Below, piece by piece: positions 43,454-52,204 of a stretch of DNA of 64,000 nt (position 1 is its first letter; each line of letters begins with the position of its first letter). Origin of the DNA: Candidatus Aalborgicola defluviihabitans (lineage in GTDB: Bacteria; Pseudomonadota; Gammaproteobacteria; Burkholderiales; Burkholderiaceae_C); the NCBI GenBank assembly GCA_016705575.1, contig JADIXX010000001.1, positions 951,001 through 1,015,000 on the forward strand, given 5' to 3'. The position numbers were made by a program, and so were the translations under genes. Under the pieces are notes generated by a model. That model saw only the letters and a program-made list of their open reading frames with translations. It did no database searches and was not told the origin of the DNA.

Positions 43454-44650
43454 ATGTCCCTATTTTCTGCCGTAGAAATGGCCCCCCGTGACCCGATTCT
43501 GGGTTTGAACGAGCAATACAACGCCGACACCAACCCCGCCAAAGTCAACCTGGGCGTGGGCGTGTACTACGACGACAACGGAAAACTGCCCTTGCTGGCC
43601 TGTGTGCAAGCCGCAGAGAAAGCCATGATGGACAAACCCACCCCCCGTGGCTACCTACCCATCGACGGTATTGCGGCCTACGATGCGGGCGTTAAGGCCC
43701 TGGTGTTCGGTGCCGACAGCGAACCCGTCACCTCCGGACGCGTTGCCACGGTGCAGGCAGTAGGCGGAACCGGCGGCTTGAAAATTGGCGCCGATTTTCT
43801 GAAAAAACTCAGCCCCAACGCGACGGTGCTGATCAGCGACCCTAGCTGGGAAAACCACCGTGCCCTGTTTACCAACGCCGGCTTCGCGGTGGAGTCCTAT
43901 CCCTATTACGATGCGGCCAAACGCGGCGTAAACTTCGACGCCATGCTGGCTGCCCTGAACGCTGCCGCTGCTGGCACCATCGTGGTTTTGCATGCTTGCT
44001 GCCATAACCCCACCGGTTATGACATTACCCCCGCCCAGTGGGACCAGGTCATTGCTGCGTGCAAAACCCGCAACCTGACCCCGTTTTTGGATATGGCATA
44101 CCAGGGTTTTGGCTACGGCCTGGCCGAGGATGGCGCAGTGATTGCAAAATTTGTAGCCGCTGGCCTGACTTTCTTTGTATCCACTTCATTCAGCAAGAGT
44201 TTTAGCCTATACGGCGAGCGCGTGGGTGCCCTCTCAGTACTGTGTACCGACAAAGAAGAAGCCAGCCGCGTGCTCTCACAACTGAAGATTGTCATCCGCA
44301 CCAACTACTCCAACCCACCCACCCATGGCGGCGCCGTGGTGGCCGCCGTGTTATCCAACCCCGAGTGGCGTGCCCTGTGGGAAAAAGAGCTGGGCGAAAT
44401 GCGGGTGCGCATCAAGGCCATGCGCCAAAAACTGGTGGATGGCCTGAAGGCGGCTGGAGTCAAGCAGGACATGTCCTTCATTACCAGTCAAATCGGCATG
44501 TTCAGCTACTCGGGCCTCTCCAAAGACCAGATGGTGCGCCTGCGCAATGAATTTGGTGTTTACGGCACCGATACTGGACGCATGTGCGTGGCCGCGCTCA
44601 ACAGCAAGAACATTGACTACGTTTGTGCATCGATTGCCAAAGTGGTTTAG
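43454..44650 (+). CDS. tyrB: Aromatic / aspartate aminotransferase, class I
   Basis: This 398-residue PLP-dependent aminotransferase has the PLP lysine in STSFSKSFSLYGERVGAL near residue 250 and the substrate-binding Arg in DTGRMCVAALN near 385. It is closest to the AspC/TyrB subgroup that uses aromatic amino acids or aspartate with 2-oxoglutarate. AGAGGAAT precedes the start. A perfect hairpin follows the stop. Confidence 0.92.
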   Translation: MSLFSAVEMAPRDPILGLNEQYNADTNPAKVNLGVGVYYDDNGKLPLLACVQAAEKAMMDKPTPRGYLPIDGIAAYDAGVKALVFGADSEPVTSGRVATVQAVGGTGGLKIGADFLKKLSPNATVLISDPSWENHRALFTNAGFAVESYPYYDAAKRGVNFDAMLAALNAAAAGTIVVLHACCHNPTGYDITPAQWDQVIAACKTRNLTPFLDMAYQGFGYGLAEDGAVIAKFVAAGLTFFVSTSFSKSFSLYGERVGALSVLCTDKEEASRVLSQLKIVIRTNYSNPPTHGGAVVAAVLSNPEWRALWEKELGEMRVRIKAMRQKLVDGLKAAGVKQDMSFITSQIGMFSYSGLSKDQMVRLRNEFGVYGTDTGRMCVAALNSKNIDYVCASIAKVV

Positions 44651-44683
44651 GTCACCTGACAAAATCCTGACATCTTGAGAATA

Positions 44684-44705
44684 GGGTTGTGGAAAACCAC
44701 AACCC
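44684..44705. terminator. Perfect 9-bp hairpin after the aminotransferase
   Basis: GGGTTGTGG (44684-44692) and CCACAACCC (44697-44705) pair perfectly around AAAA, 33 bp after the aminotransferase stop. There is no T run on either side, so it may be a weak terminator or an mRNA-stabilising hairpin. Confidence 0.45.
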
Positions 44706-44728
44706 AAGAAAGCCGTAAAACTGTTATA

Positions 44729-44758
44729 TTGCACTGCAACATATTGTTGCTACGCAAC
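44729..44758. promoter_or_regulatory. Two GCA/TGC palindromes upstream of the PHB depolymerase (possible PhaR site)
   Basis: TTGCACTGCAA (44729-44739) and GTTGCTACGCAAC (44746-44758) are short palindromes 22-52 bp before the start of phaZ. TGC/GCA-rich palindromes of this type are known targets of the PHB regulator PhaR near phasin and PHB genes. The assignment is inferred. Confidence 0.4.
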
Positions 44759-44780
44759 GTTTTCAAAAGCGAGACCTCTC

Positions 44781-46124
44781 ATGCTGTACCAGTTCTACGA
44801 AACCCAACGTTCTTTGATGGAGCCGTTTGCAGACCTGGCCCAAACGGCTTCCAAGGTGTTTGCCAACCCCAAGACCCTGGCCGGTCAGAATCCTTTTGCA
44901 CAGCGCATCTCCGCCGGCTACGACTTGATTCACCGCCTGGGTAAGGACTATGTCAAACCCGAGTTCGGTCTGCGCACAATCGATGTCGATGGCGTGGAAC
45001 TGGCTATCCACGAACGGGTGGAACTGAACAAGCCCTTCTGCGAGTTGCGCCGCTTCAAGCGGTACACCGACGACCAGGCAACGCTGGAAAAAATCAAGGA
45101 CCAGCCCGCCGTTCTGATCGTGGCGCCTTTGTCTGGTCACTACGCAACTTTGCTGCGCGACACCGTCAAGGCCATGCTGCGCGACCACAAGGTCTACATC
45201 ACCGACTGGAAGAATGCCCGCATGGTTCCTCTGTCGGAAGGTGAATTCCATCTGGACGATTACGTCAACTATGTGCAGGAATTCATTCGCCATTTGCAAG
45301 GGAAGTACGGCAACTGCCACGTGATGAGCGTGTGCCAACCCACCGTTCCCGTGTTGGCCGCCGTATCCGTGATGGCCAGTCGTGGCGAATTGACGCCGCT
45401 GTCCATGACCATGATGGGTGGTCCCATTGACGCACGCAAGTCGCCCACTGGGGTCAACAACCTGGCCGTGAACAAAAGCCACAACTGGTTTGAGAACAAT
45501 GTGATCTACCGTGTGCCAAGTGGTTTTCCTGGAACCGGTCGCCGTGTGTACCCCGGTTTCCTCCAGTACACCGGCTTCGTGGCCATGAACCCGAACAACC
45601 ACGCAACAAGCCACTACGACTATTTCAAAGATCTGATCAAGGGTGACGGCGCCAGCACTGAGGCACACCGCAAGTTCTACAACGAGTACAACGCCGTTCT
45701 GGACATGGACGCCGACTACTACCTGGAAACCATCCGGGTGGTGTTCCAGGACTTCAGCCTGGTTAACGGCACTTGGCATATTCGCTCCGAAAATGGCAAG
45801 CTGGAGCATGTCCGTCCACAGGACATTAAGACCACCGCCCTGCTGTCGGTGGAAGGCGAACTTGACGATATCTCTGGTTCCGGTCAAACGCAGGCTGTGC
45901 ATGATATTTGCACCGGCGTTTCAGCCGCACACAAACACCACTACGAGGTTAAAGGAGCCGGTCACTACGGCATTTTTTCCGGCAAGCGCTGGCGCGAAAT
46001 GGTGTACCCGCAGGTGAAGGCCTTTATTCTGCAGAATCAACCAAATAGCGCGAAAGCCCTCGTAAAAACTACGCAAGTAGCTCCTAAAAAAGTAGCAACA
46101 AAGCGCATAGCAGCCAAGAAGTGA
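44781..46124 (+). CDS. phaZ: Intracellular polyhydroxybutyrate depolymerase
   Basis: This 447-residue enzyme mobilises stored PHB granules. The lipase-box-like motif SVCQPTVPVLAA near residue 183 carries the Cys nucleophile typical of the intracellular short-chain PHA depolymerases. A catalytic His is in GAGHYGIFSG near 400. The last 25 residues (NSAKALVKTTQVAPKKVAT and onward) are encoded largely by copy I of the 56-bp repeat and form a basic tail. The stop overlaps the start of the ferredoxin gene (GTGA). Confidence 0.94.
   Translation: MLYQFYETQRSLMEPFADLAQTASKVFANPKTLAGQNPFAQRISAGYDLIHRLGKDYVKPEFGLRTIDVDGVELAIHERVELNKPFCELRRFKRYTDDQATLEKIKDQPAVLIVAPLSGHYATLLRDTVKAMLRDHKVYITDWKNARMVPLSEGEFHLDDYVNYVQEFIRHLQGKYGNCHVMSVCQPTVPVLAAVSVMASRGELTPLSMTMMGGPIDARKSPTGVNNLAVNKSHNWFENNVIYRVPSGFPGTGRRVYPGFLQYTGFVAMNPNNHATSHYDYFKDLIKGDGASTEAHRKFYNEYNAVLDMDADYYLETIRVVFQDFSLVNGTWHIRSENGKLEHVRPQDIKTTALLSVEGELDDISGSGQTQAVHDICTGVSAAHKHHYEVKGAGHYGIFSGKRWREMVYPQVKAFILQNQPNSAKALVKTTQVAPKKVATKRIAAKK
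46043..46098 (-). repeat. 56-bp dispersed repeat, copy I, in the 3' end of phaZ
   Basis: This is a full-length minus-strand copy with TTGCTAC at 1-7, AGC at 17-19, TTGCGTAG at 23-30 and ACGAGGGCT at 36-44. The phaZ gene reads its complementary strand and takes most of its C-terminal tail from it. Confidence 0.85.
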
Positions 46125-46801
46125 GCACTCCGGCGTCCAACGCTTTCGCGGACTTGGCGTCGCGCATCCTGGACGCCCTGCCCCAGACGCAGTGCACGCG
46201 CTGCGGCTATCCGGATTGCGCGGGTTACGCACAAGCATTGGCCACCGGCGACGCTGAAATCAACCAATGCCCTCCCGGTGGACAAGCCGGTGTTGTGCGT
46301 CTGTCACAGATAACCGGGCGGCCCGAAATACCGATCAACCCGGAATTTGGCGAAGAGGGGCCACGTACCCTCGTCCACATCGATGAAGACTGGTGCATCG
46401 GTTGCACCCTGTGCCTGGATGCCTGCCCAACCGACGCCATTGTGGGTGCCAACAAGCGCATGCACACGGTGATCGAGCCGTATTGCACGGGCTGCGAACT
46501 GTGCCTGCCGGTCTGCCCGGTGGATTGCATCAAGATTGAGAACGCCAGCGGTAACGCAACCGGATGGTCGGCATGGTCCCGTGAACAGGCAGAACTGGCC
46601 CGCCAACGCTATGCCCGCAGCACCCTGCGCCGGGCACGCGACAAACAGGAAAACGACGACAAGCAAGCAGCACTGGCTCAGATAAAACTATCAGACTTGA
46701 CGGCACATTCCCGCATCACGGATCCGCAAATATTGGACCGAAAGCGCAATATTATCGAAGCCGCCATGGCCCGCGCACGCGCCAAACGCGCTGGCGACTA
46801 A
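46121..46801 (+). CDS. RnfB-like electron-transfer ferredoxin
   Basis: This 226-residue protein has an N-terminal four-Cys [4Fe-4S] domain of RnfB type (QTQCTRCGYPDCAGYAQA and INQCPPGG). Two ferredoxin motifs follow, CIGCTLCLDACPTDAI and CTGCELCLPVCPVDCI. The C-terminal 80 residues are charged and helical. It lacks the N-terminal membrane helix of Rnf-complex RnfB, so it is probably soluble. The GTG start overlaps the phaZ stop. It is convergent with the 2-oxoacid:ferredoxin oxidoreductase operon and could be one of its electron carriers. Confidence 0.88.
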   Translation: MSTPASNAFADLASRILDALPQTQCTRCGYPDCAGYAQALATGDAEINQCPPGGQAGVVRLSQITGRPEIPINPEFGEEGPRTLVHIDEDWCIGCTLCLDACPTDAIVGANKRMHTVIEPYCTGCELCLPVCPVDCIKIENASGNATGWSAWSREQAELARQRYARSTLRRARDKQENDDKQAALAQIKLSDLTAHSRITDPQILDRKRNIIEAAMARARAKRAGD

Positions 46802-46846
46802 ACCGCCGCCAAAGATGAGGCTACCGTCTTGTCCACGAACAGCCCA

Positions 46847-47287
46847 TCAGCCCAGAGCGTCATTCACTTGCTCATGAAACTCAGCCAGGCTGACAGCATT
46901 GCCAATTTCACGTGGCAGCGCGTCTCGAACTGAAAAAACGCCCAGTATCTTGGTACCAGCGCCAACAATGGGCAAGTGCCGGAAACCGCGCTCGATCATG
47001 ATGAGCACTGCATCCGACACCAAAATTTCAGGGCCCACGCAATGGGGATTGCGTGTCATGATCTCCGACACGCCGGTCGTCTGCGGGTCCAGCGCTTTGG
47101 CCAGCACGCGGGTCATCAGGTCACGCTCTGTCACGATACCCAGCAAAGTGCCGGGCGTATCCATGATCAGGACGCTGCCGCAATTAGCACGCGTCATGAC
47201 GCAGGCCGCGTCCCACACACTGGCGTTTGGCCCCAGGCTGACAACATGCCGTTGGGACATGGATTGGAAAACAGTGCGTTCAGACAT
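46847..47287 (-). CDS. Tandem CBS-domain protein
   Basis: This 146-residue protein consists of two CBS motifs (about residues 8-65, MSQRHVVSLGPNASVWDAACVM and GIVTERDLMTRVLAK; about 72-130, MTRNPHCVGPEILVSDAVLIM and GVFSVRDALPRE). CBS pairs bind adenine nucleotides and usually regulate a partner. AAGGAG precedes the start at 47287. It follows korB by 39 bp and is likely the last gene of that operon, perhaps sensing its energy state. Confidence 0.85.
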   Translation of the reverse strand: MSERTVFQSMSQRHVVSLGPNASVWDAACVMTRANCGSVLIMDTPGTLLGIVTERDLMTRVLAKALDPQTTGVSEIMTRNPHCVGPEILVSDAVLIMIERGFRHLPIVGAGTKILGVFSVRDALPREIGNAVSLAEFHEQVNDALG

Positions 47288-47326
47288 GATCACCACTCCT
47301 TGCAAAAAACATCTACTCTGTGCGCT

Positions 47327-48382
47327 TTAACGCAGTGCGGCATTGATCTTGTCCAATGCCTTGGCACCTGGGCTGAGTTCGGCTGGGCCCAACGTGTTCA
47401 GCGGTCGATGGGTGGTATTAAGTGCAAGGTGCAAATCTGTTGCCATCGGGTCCACATACAGCAAACCTGTCACTATTTCGCCGCGTTGCTGGTGCTCTTG
47501 CATGTAGCTCATGGCTTTGAAACGATCGGTGGGGTCATATTCCGGGTGCAGCTTGCGCAGGCGCAACAGGGAGCCATCGTGCTGTTGCACCTCCACCACC
47601 TCGCCCGGCTCGTAGGCGGTGGTGATCTCACTGTGCATGTCCATGAAGTCGATGCGGCTCACCGCCTCATTGTGCTGGCGCACATAGTCGTAGCTCTTGG
47701 TGCTTCCACCATGGTTATTGAAGGTCACGCAGGGGCTGATCACATCAATAAACGCCGCGCCGCCATGCGACATGGCACCTTTTATGAGCGGCACCAGTTG
47801 TGCTTTGTCACCCGAGAAGCTGCGCGCCACATAGGTGGCCCCCAATTGCAAAGCCAGGCCCACCAAGTCCACTGGGCTGTCGCTGTTGATGACACCCTTC
47901 TTGCTCTTGGAGCCACGGTCGGCAGTGGCAGAGAACTGCCCTTTGGTCAGACCGTAGACGCCGTTGTTCTCCACGATGTAGGCCATGTTCACGCCACGAC
48001 GCATGGCATTGGCAAACTGGCCCAATCCAATGGACGCCGAGTCCCCGTCGCCCGAAACGCCCAGGTACAGCAGATCGCGATTGGCCAGGTTGGCGCCGGT
48101 CAACACTGATGGCATGCGCCCATGCACAGTGTTGAAACCATGCGAGGCACCCAGAAAGTAGTCGGGCGTCTTGGAACTGCAGCCAATGCCAGACAGCTTG
48201 GCCACCCGGTGGGGTTCAATGTCCAGCTCCCAACACGCCTGGATGATGGCCGCCGAGATGGAATCGTGCCCGCAGCCGGCGCACAAGGTCGAGATACGCC
48301 CCTCGTAGTCACGCCGGGTGTAACCAACCTTGTTTTTGGTTAGCGTGGGATGGTGCAAATGGGGCTTTGCAATATAGGTCAT
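47327..48382 (-). CDS. korB: 2-oxoacid:ferredoxin oxidoreductase, beta subunit
   Basis: This 351-residue subunit binds thiamine diphosphate and part of the Fe-S wiring. The N-terminal ISTLCAGCGHDSI, the GIGCSSKTPDYFLGASHGFNTVHGR segment and the TPP motif GVSGDGDSASIGLGQ...ENNGVYGLTKGQ are visible. It decarboxylates a 2-oxoacid, most likely 2-oxoglutarate, and passes electrons to ferredoxin. It overlaps the alpha subunit gene by four bases. The choice between 2-oxoglutarate and pyruvate is not settled by sequence reading alone. Confidence 0.9.
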   Translation of the reverse strand: MTYIAKPHLHHPTLTKNKVGYTRRDYEGRISTLCAGCGHDSISAAIIQACWELDIEPHRVAKLSGIGCSSKTPDYFLGASHGFNTVHGRMPSVLTGANLANRDLLYLGVSGDGDSASIGLGQFANAMRRGVNMAYIVENNGVYGLTKGQFSATADRGSKSKKGVINSDSPVDLVGLALQLGATYVARSFSGDKAQLVPLIKGAMSHGGAAFIDVISPCVTFNNHGGSTKSYDYVRQHNEAVSRIDFMDMHSEITTAYEPGEVVEVQQHDGSLLRLRKLHPEYDPTDRFKAMSYMQEHQQRGEIVTGLLYVDPMATDLHLALNTTHRPLNTLGPAELSPGAKALDKINAALR

Positions 48383-50226
48383 ACCAGCTCCTTGCTACCG
48401 AAAGCCGGCACAGATTGGGCCACCGCTTCGACATTTTTGTGAATGGCATTGGCAATGAAACGTGCGGTGATGGGCGTGCCATCGTAATGCAGCACCCGCA
48501 CCAGACGGGCGGGGTCCACATCCAGTTCATTGATTAGCAGGTACCGCATCTGTCCGTCGCGGTTTTGCTCCGCAACAAACACCCGCTCGTGATCGGCAAT
48601 GAAACGGTTGACCGATTCGGGAAACGGAAACGCCTGTAGCCGCATGGCGTCCACGTGGATGCCCTCTTCTTCCAGCACATCCAGGGCCTCGCGCATGGCC
48701 GGACTGGTGGAGCCGAAATAGATCACGCCAAAAGGTGTATTCTGCGCGGCGTTGCGCAAAATGGGCTGCGGCACCAGATCGGCCGCCGTCTTGAACTTGC
48801 GGTTAAGCCGTTCCATGTTGTAAATGTAGTCCGGGCCCCGCTCCGAGTACTGTGCATACGGATTGCGCGTAGTACCCCGAGTAAAGAACGCACCCTTGGA
48901 CGGGTGGGTTCCCGGCAGGGTGCGCCAGGGTATGCCATCACCGTCCACATCCTTGTAGCGGCCAAAGTCCTTTCCGGCTTCCAGTTCGGCTGCGGTCATG
49001 ACTTTGCCTGTGTCAAAAGCCTTGGCTTCGTCCCAAACAAAGGGCTTGCACAGCCGCTGGTTCATGCCAATGTCCAGATCGGTCATCACAAAGATGGGCG
49101 TCTGAAGTCGGTCGGCCAAATCCAGCGCCGCAGCAGAATGGGTGAAGCATTCATGGGGGTCTTGCGGCATCAGCATCACGTGCTTGGTATCCCCGTGGGA
49201 CGCATAGGCACAGGACAAAAGATCGGCCTGCTGCGTGCGGGTGGGCATTCCGGTGGAAGGGCCACCGCGCTGCACGTTGATGATGGTGACCGGTATCTCG
49301 GCAAAATAGGCCAGCCCAATGAACTCGGTCATCAACGACACACCAGGGCCCGACGTGGCGGTAAAGGCGCGTGCGCCATTCCAACCCGCACCCACCACCA
49401 TGCCGATAGAGGCCAGCTCGTCTTCCGCCTGCACGATGGCGTAGTTGTGGCGGCCAGTCCCTTCGTCAATGCGGTACTTGTCGCAATACTTCTGAAATGC
49501 CTCTGGAATGGACGATGACGGTGTAATCGGGTACCACGCTGCCACCGTGGCGCCACCAAACAGACAACCCAGGGCGGCGGCGCTGTTGCCATCGGTAAAA
49601 ATCTGGTCGCCCACTTTGTCAGAACGGCGAACGCGCAGGCCCAGGGGGTATTGCAGATGTTGTTTCACATAGTCACGCCCCAAATGCAGGGCCTGGATAT
49701 TGGAATCCAGCAAACGCTCTTTTCCCTTGTACTGTTCTGCAAACAAGGTCTCGAACACGTCCGCATCCACATCCAGCAGCGCCGACAAGGCGCCCACATA
49801 AATGATGTTCTTGAACAACTGGCGCTGGCGCGGGTCGGTGTAGGTTGCGTTGGCAATTTCTGTCAGTGGAATTGCAATGGTCTGCACGTCTTCCCGGAAC
49901 TTGTTGGGCGGCATGGGGCGCGTGCTGTCGTAAAACAGGTAGCCACCTGGCTCAATCTCGGCAATGTCAGCATCCCAAGTCTGGGGGTTCATGGCGACCA
50001 TCATGTCCACACCACCGCGACGACCGTGATAACCCTTTTCGCACACACGGGCTTCGTACCAGGTTGGCATACCCTGGATGTTGCTGGGGAAGATGTTGCG
50101 TGGACTCACTGGCACGCCCATGCGCATGACGGCTTTGGCAAACAGTTCGTTAGCCGAGGCCGACCCCGAACCGTTGACGTTGGCAAACTTGATAACGAAA
50201 TCGTTGATGGATTCCAGCCGTTTCAT
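48379..50226 (-). CDS. korA: 2-oxoacid:ferredoxin oxidoreductase, fused gamma-alpha subunit
   Basis: This 615-residue subunit has an N-terminal gamma domain (about 1-185, FVIKFANVNGSGSASANELFAKAV). The alpha domain follows (about 210-610) and includes DGNSAAALGCLFGGATVAAWYPITPSSSIPE, the Kor/Por transketolase-like pyrimidine-binding region. With KorB it forms an oxygen-sensitive or moderately oxygen-tolerant 2-oxoacid:ferredoxin oxidoreductase. It overlaps korB downstream and the GltD-like gene upstream by four bases each, so three genes are translationally coupled. Confidence 0.9.
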   Translation of the reverse strand: MKRLESINDFVIKFANVNGSGSASANELFAKAVMRMGVPVSPRNIFPSNIQGMPTWYEARVCEKGYHGRRGGVDMMVAMNPQTWDADIAEIEPGGYLFYDSTRPMPPNKFREDVQTIAIPLTEIANATYTDPRQRQLFKNIIYVGALSALLDVDADVFETLFAEQYKGKERLLDSNIQALHLGRDYVKQHLQYPLGLRVRRSDKVGDQIFTDGNSAAALGCLFGGATVAAWYPITPSSSIPEAFQKYCDKYRIDEGTGRHNYAIVQAEDELASIGMVVGAGWNGARAFTATSGPGVSLMTEFIGLAYFAEIPVTIINVQRGGPSTGMPTRTQQADLLSCAYASHGDTKHVMLMPQDPHECFTHSAAALDLADRLQTPIFVMTDLDIGMNQRLCKPFVWDEAKAFDTGKVMTAAELEAGKDFGRYKDVDGDGIPWRTLPGTHPSKGAFFTRGTTRNPYAQYSERGPDYIYNMERLNRKFKTAADLVPQPILRNAAQNTPFGVIYFGSTSPAMREALDVLEEEGIHVDAMRLQAFPFPESVNRFIADHERVFVAEQNRDGQMRYLLINELDVDPARLVRVLHYDGTPITARFIANAIHKNVEAVAQSVPAFGSKELV

Positions 50227-52049
50227 GTGAGCTCCTTTAGCGGTACCTTACTGTCGCGACAGCCAGGCCCCGCCTGCATGGTGTTCAATAAAAACTTCTG
50301 CATGTCCCAGGCCCCAGTGGGGCAACGCTCGGCACAAAGGCCGCAATGCAGGCATACATCCTCGTCCTTGACCATGACGCGACCGGTCTTGAGCTCAGCC
50401 GACACATACAGATCCTGGTCCGTATTCGTGGCGGGTGCCTTGAGCCGGGTGCGCAACTCGGCCTCGTCGCCGTTGGCGGTGAAGGTGATGCAATCCATGG
50501 GACAAATGTCTACGCAGGCATCGCACTCGATACAGGTGTCTCGGTTAAACACCGTCTGCACGTCGCAGTTCAGGCAGCGGCTGGCTTCCTTGAACGCCGT
50601 GGCGGCGTCAAAGCCCAACTCTACTTCTACCCGGATATTGGCCAGCGCCGTTTCTGCCGCAGCCCATGGCACCTTGAAACGGGTGTCGTTGGACACATCG
50701 TTGTGATAGCTCCATTCGTGGATGCCCATCTTCTGCGACATGAGCTTGGTGAGTGGTTCCGGGCGCACCGTGACTGACTCGCCGTGGAGGAACCGGTCGA
50801 TGGACACAGCGGCCTCATGGCCCTGGGCCACTGCAGTGATGATGTTCTTGGGGCCGAAGGACGCGTCACCACCAAAGAACACGTTGGGTACAGTGGACTG
50901 AAATGTGGCGTCACCCAGTATGGGAAGGCCCCATTTGTCAAACGCGACACCACAATCCTGCTCAATCCACGGGAAAGCATTTTCCTGCCCCACCGCCACC
51001 AACACCTCATCGCACTCAAAAAACACATCCGGCTCACCCGTGGGAACGAGGCTGCGCCGCCCCTTGGCGTCGTACTCCGCACGCACAATCTCAAAGGTCA
51101 TGCCCTGTAGCCTGCCGTTTTGGTGCTGCACGCTCTTGGGCACGTGGTAGTTGATGATGGGAATACCCTCATGGATGGCATCTTCGCGCTCCCAGGGAGA
51201 GGCCTTCATCTCCTCAAAGCCGCTGCGCACGATGACCTTCACATCCTTACCACCCAGACGTCGCGCCGAACGGCAGCAGTCCATAGCCGTGTTGCCACCA
51301 CCCAGAACAATCACGCGCGGAGCTACTGTGGTGATGTGGCCAAAAGATACGGATGCCAACCAGTCAATACCCACATGGATATGGGCGGCGGCTTCCTTGC
51401 GTCCGGGAACATCCAGTTCACGACCACGTGGCGCACCGCTACCGACAAAAATGGCATCAAAGCCCTGTCCCATCAGGTCCTTAAGCGAATCGATCCGCTG
51501 CCCACTGCGGAAATCAATCCCCATGTCGAGGATGTAACCCGTCTCTTCATCAATAACTGACTCCGGCAGACGAAAACGCGGAATTTGGGAGCGCATGAAA
51601 CCGCCTGCCTTGGCCTCAGCGTCAAACACGGTGATGGAATAGCCCAACGGCGCCAGATCTCGCGCCACGGTCAGTGCAGCCGGACCAGCCCCAACACAGG
51701 CAATACGTTTGCCATTCTTGGGGCCAATGGACGGCATGCGTGCCTTGACGTCTTCCTTGTTGTCGGCTGCGACGCGCTTCAGACGACAAATGGCAACTGG
51801 TTCGGGCTTCTCGCCATTGTTCTCCTCCACCCGACCGCGCCGACAGGCTGGCTCGCACGGCCTGTCGCACGTTCTGCCCAGGACTCCAGGAAAGACGTTG
51901 GATACCCAGTTGATCATGTAGGCATCGCCGTAGCGACCCTGCCCGATCAGGCGGATGTATTCGGGTACGGGGGTATGGGCCGGGCAGGCCCATTGGCAAT
52001 CGACGACCTTGTGAAAGTACGCCGGATGAGAGGTATTGACGGGTTGCAA
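50223..52049 (-). CDS. GltD-like FAD/NAD(P) oxidoreductase with ferredoxin domain (KorC-type partner)
   Basis: This 608-residue protein starts with a GltD-type Fe-S region (CQWACPAHTPVPEYIRLIG and CDRPCEPACRRGRVEE). FAD- and NAD(P)-binding Rossmann motifs follow (ACVGAGPAALTVARDLA near residue 115 and VIVLGGGNTAMDCCRSARRLG). The C-terminus holds two [4Fe-4S] motifs (CIECDACVDICPMDCI and CLHCGLCAERCPTGAW). It would shuttle electrons between ferredoxin and NAD(P). A comparable gene (KorC) lies beside korAB in Thauera aromatica, as I recall. It is the first gene of this operon. Confidence 0.87.
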   Translation of the reverse strand: MQPVNTSHPAYFHKVVDCQWACPAHTPVPEYIRLIGQGRYGDAYMINWVSNVFPGVLGRTCDRPCEPACRRGRVEENNGEKPEPVAICRLKRVAADNKEDVKARMPSIGPKNGKRIACVGAGPAALTVARDLAPLGYSITVFDAEAKAGGFMRSQIPRFRLPESVIDEETGYILDMGIDFRSGQRIDSLKDLMGQGFDAIFVGSGAPRGRELDVPGRKEAAAHIHVGIDWLASVSFGHITTVAPRVIVLGGGNTAMDCCRSARRLGGKDVKVIVRSGFEEMKASPWEREDAIHEGIPIINYHVPKSVQHQNGRLQGMTFEIVRAEYDAKGRRSLVPTGEPDVFFECDEVLVAVGQENAFPWIEQDCGVAFDKWGLPILGDATFQSTVPNVFFGGDASFGPKNIITAVAQGHEAAVSIDRFLHGESVTVRPEPLTKLMSQKMGIHEWSYHNDVSNDTRFKVPWAAAETALANIRVEVELGFDAATAFKEASRCLNCDVQTVFNRDTCIECDACVDICPMDCITFTANGDEAELRTRLKAPATNTDQDLYVSAELKTGRVMVKDEDVCLHCGLCAERCPTGAWDMQKFLLNTMQAGPGCRDSKVPLKELT

Positions 52050-52165
52050 AGTCTGTCTCCTTGGCCTGCGCGGCTTGGAAAACAGCCACGCTGGTGTGTG
52101 CCAGTCTACGGCGGCATACGCCTGAAAAAGTACGGGTAATCCCTTATGTCAGAAGGCATTTGTTG

Positions 52166-52186
52166 TTTTGATGATCGGCATCAAAA
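52166..52186. promoter_or_regulatory. Inverted repeat upstream of the oxidoreductase operon
   Basis: TTTTGATG (52166-52173) and CATCAAAA (52179-52186) are perfect 8-bp arms around ATCGG, 117 bp upstream of the GltD-like gene. The arms resemble an FNR half-site (TTGAT) but the spacing is seven rather than four, so a different regulator or a hairpin is more likely. Confidence 0.35.
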
Positions 52187-52204
52187 AAAACCAACTTGGC
52201 ACCA

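Noticed and set aside
52166..52186. FNR/DNR binding site
   Set aside because: Half-sites TTGAT and ATCAA are present but separated by seven bases instead of four; kept only as an unassigned inverted repeat.
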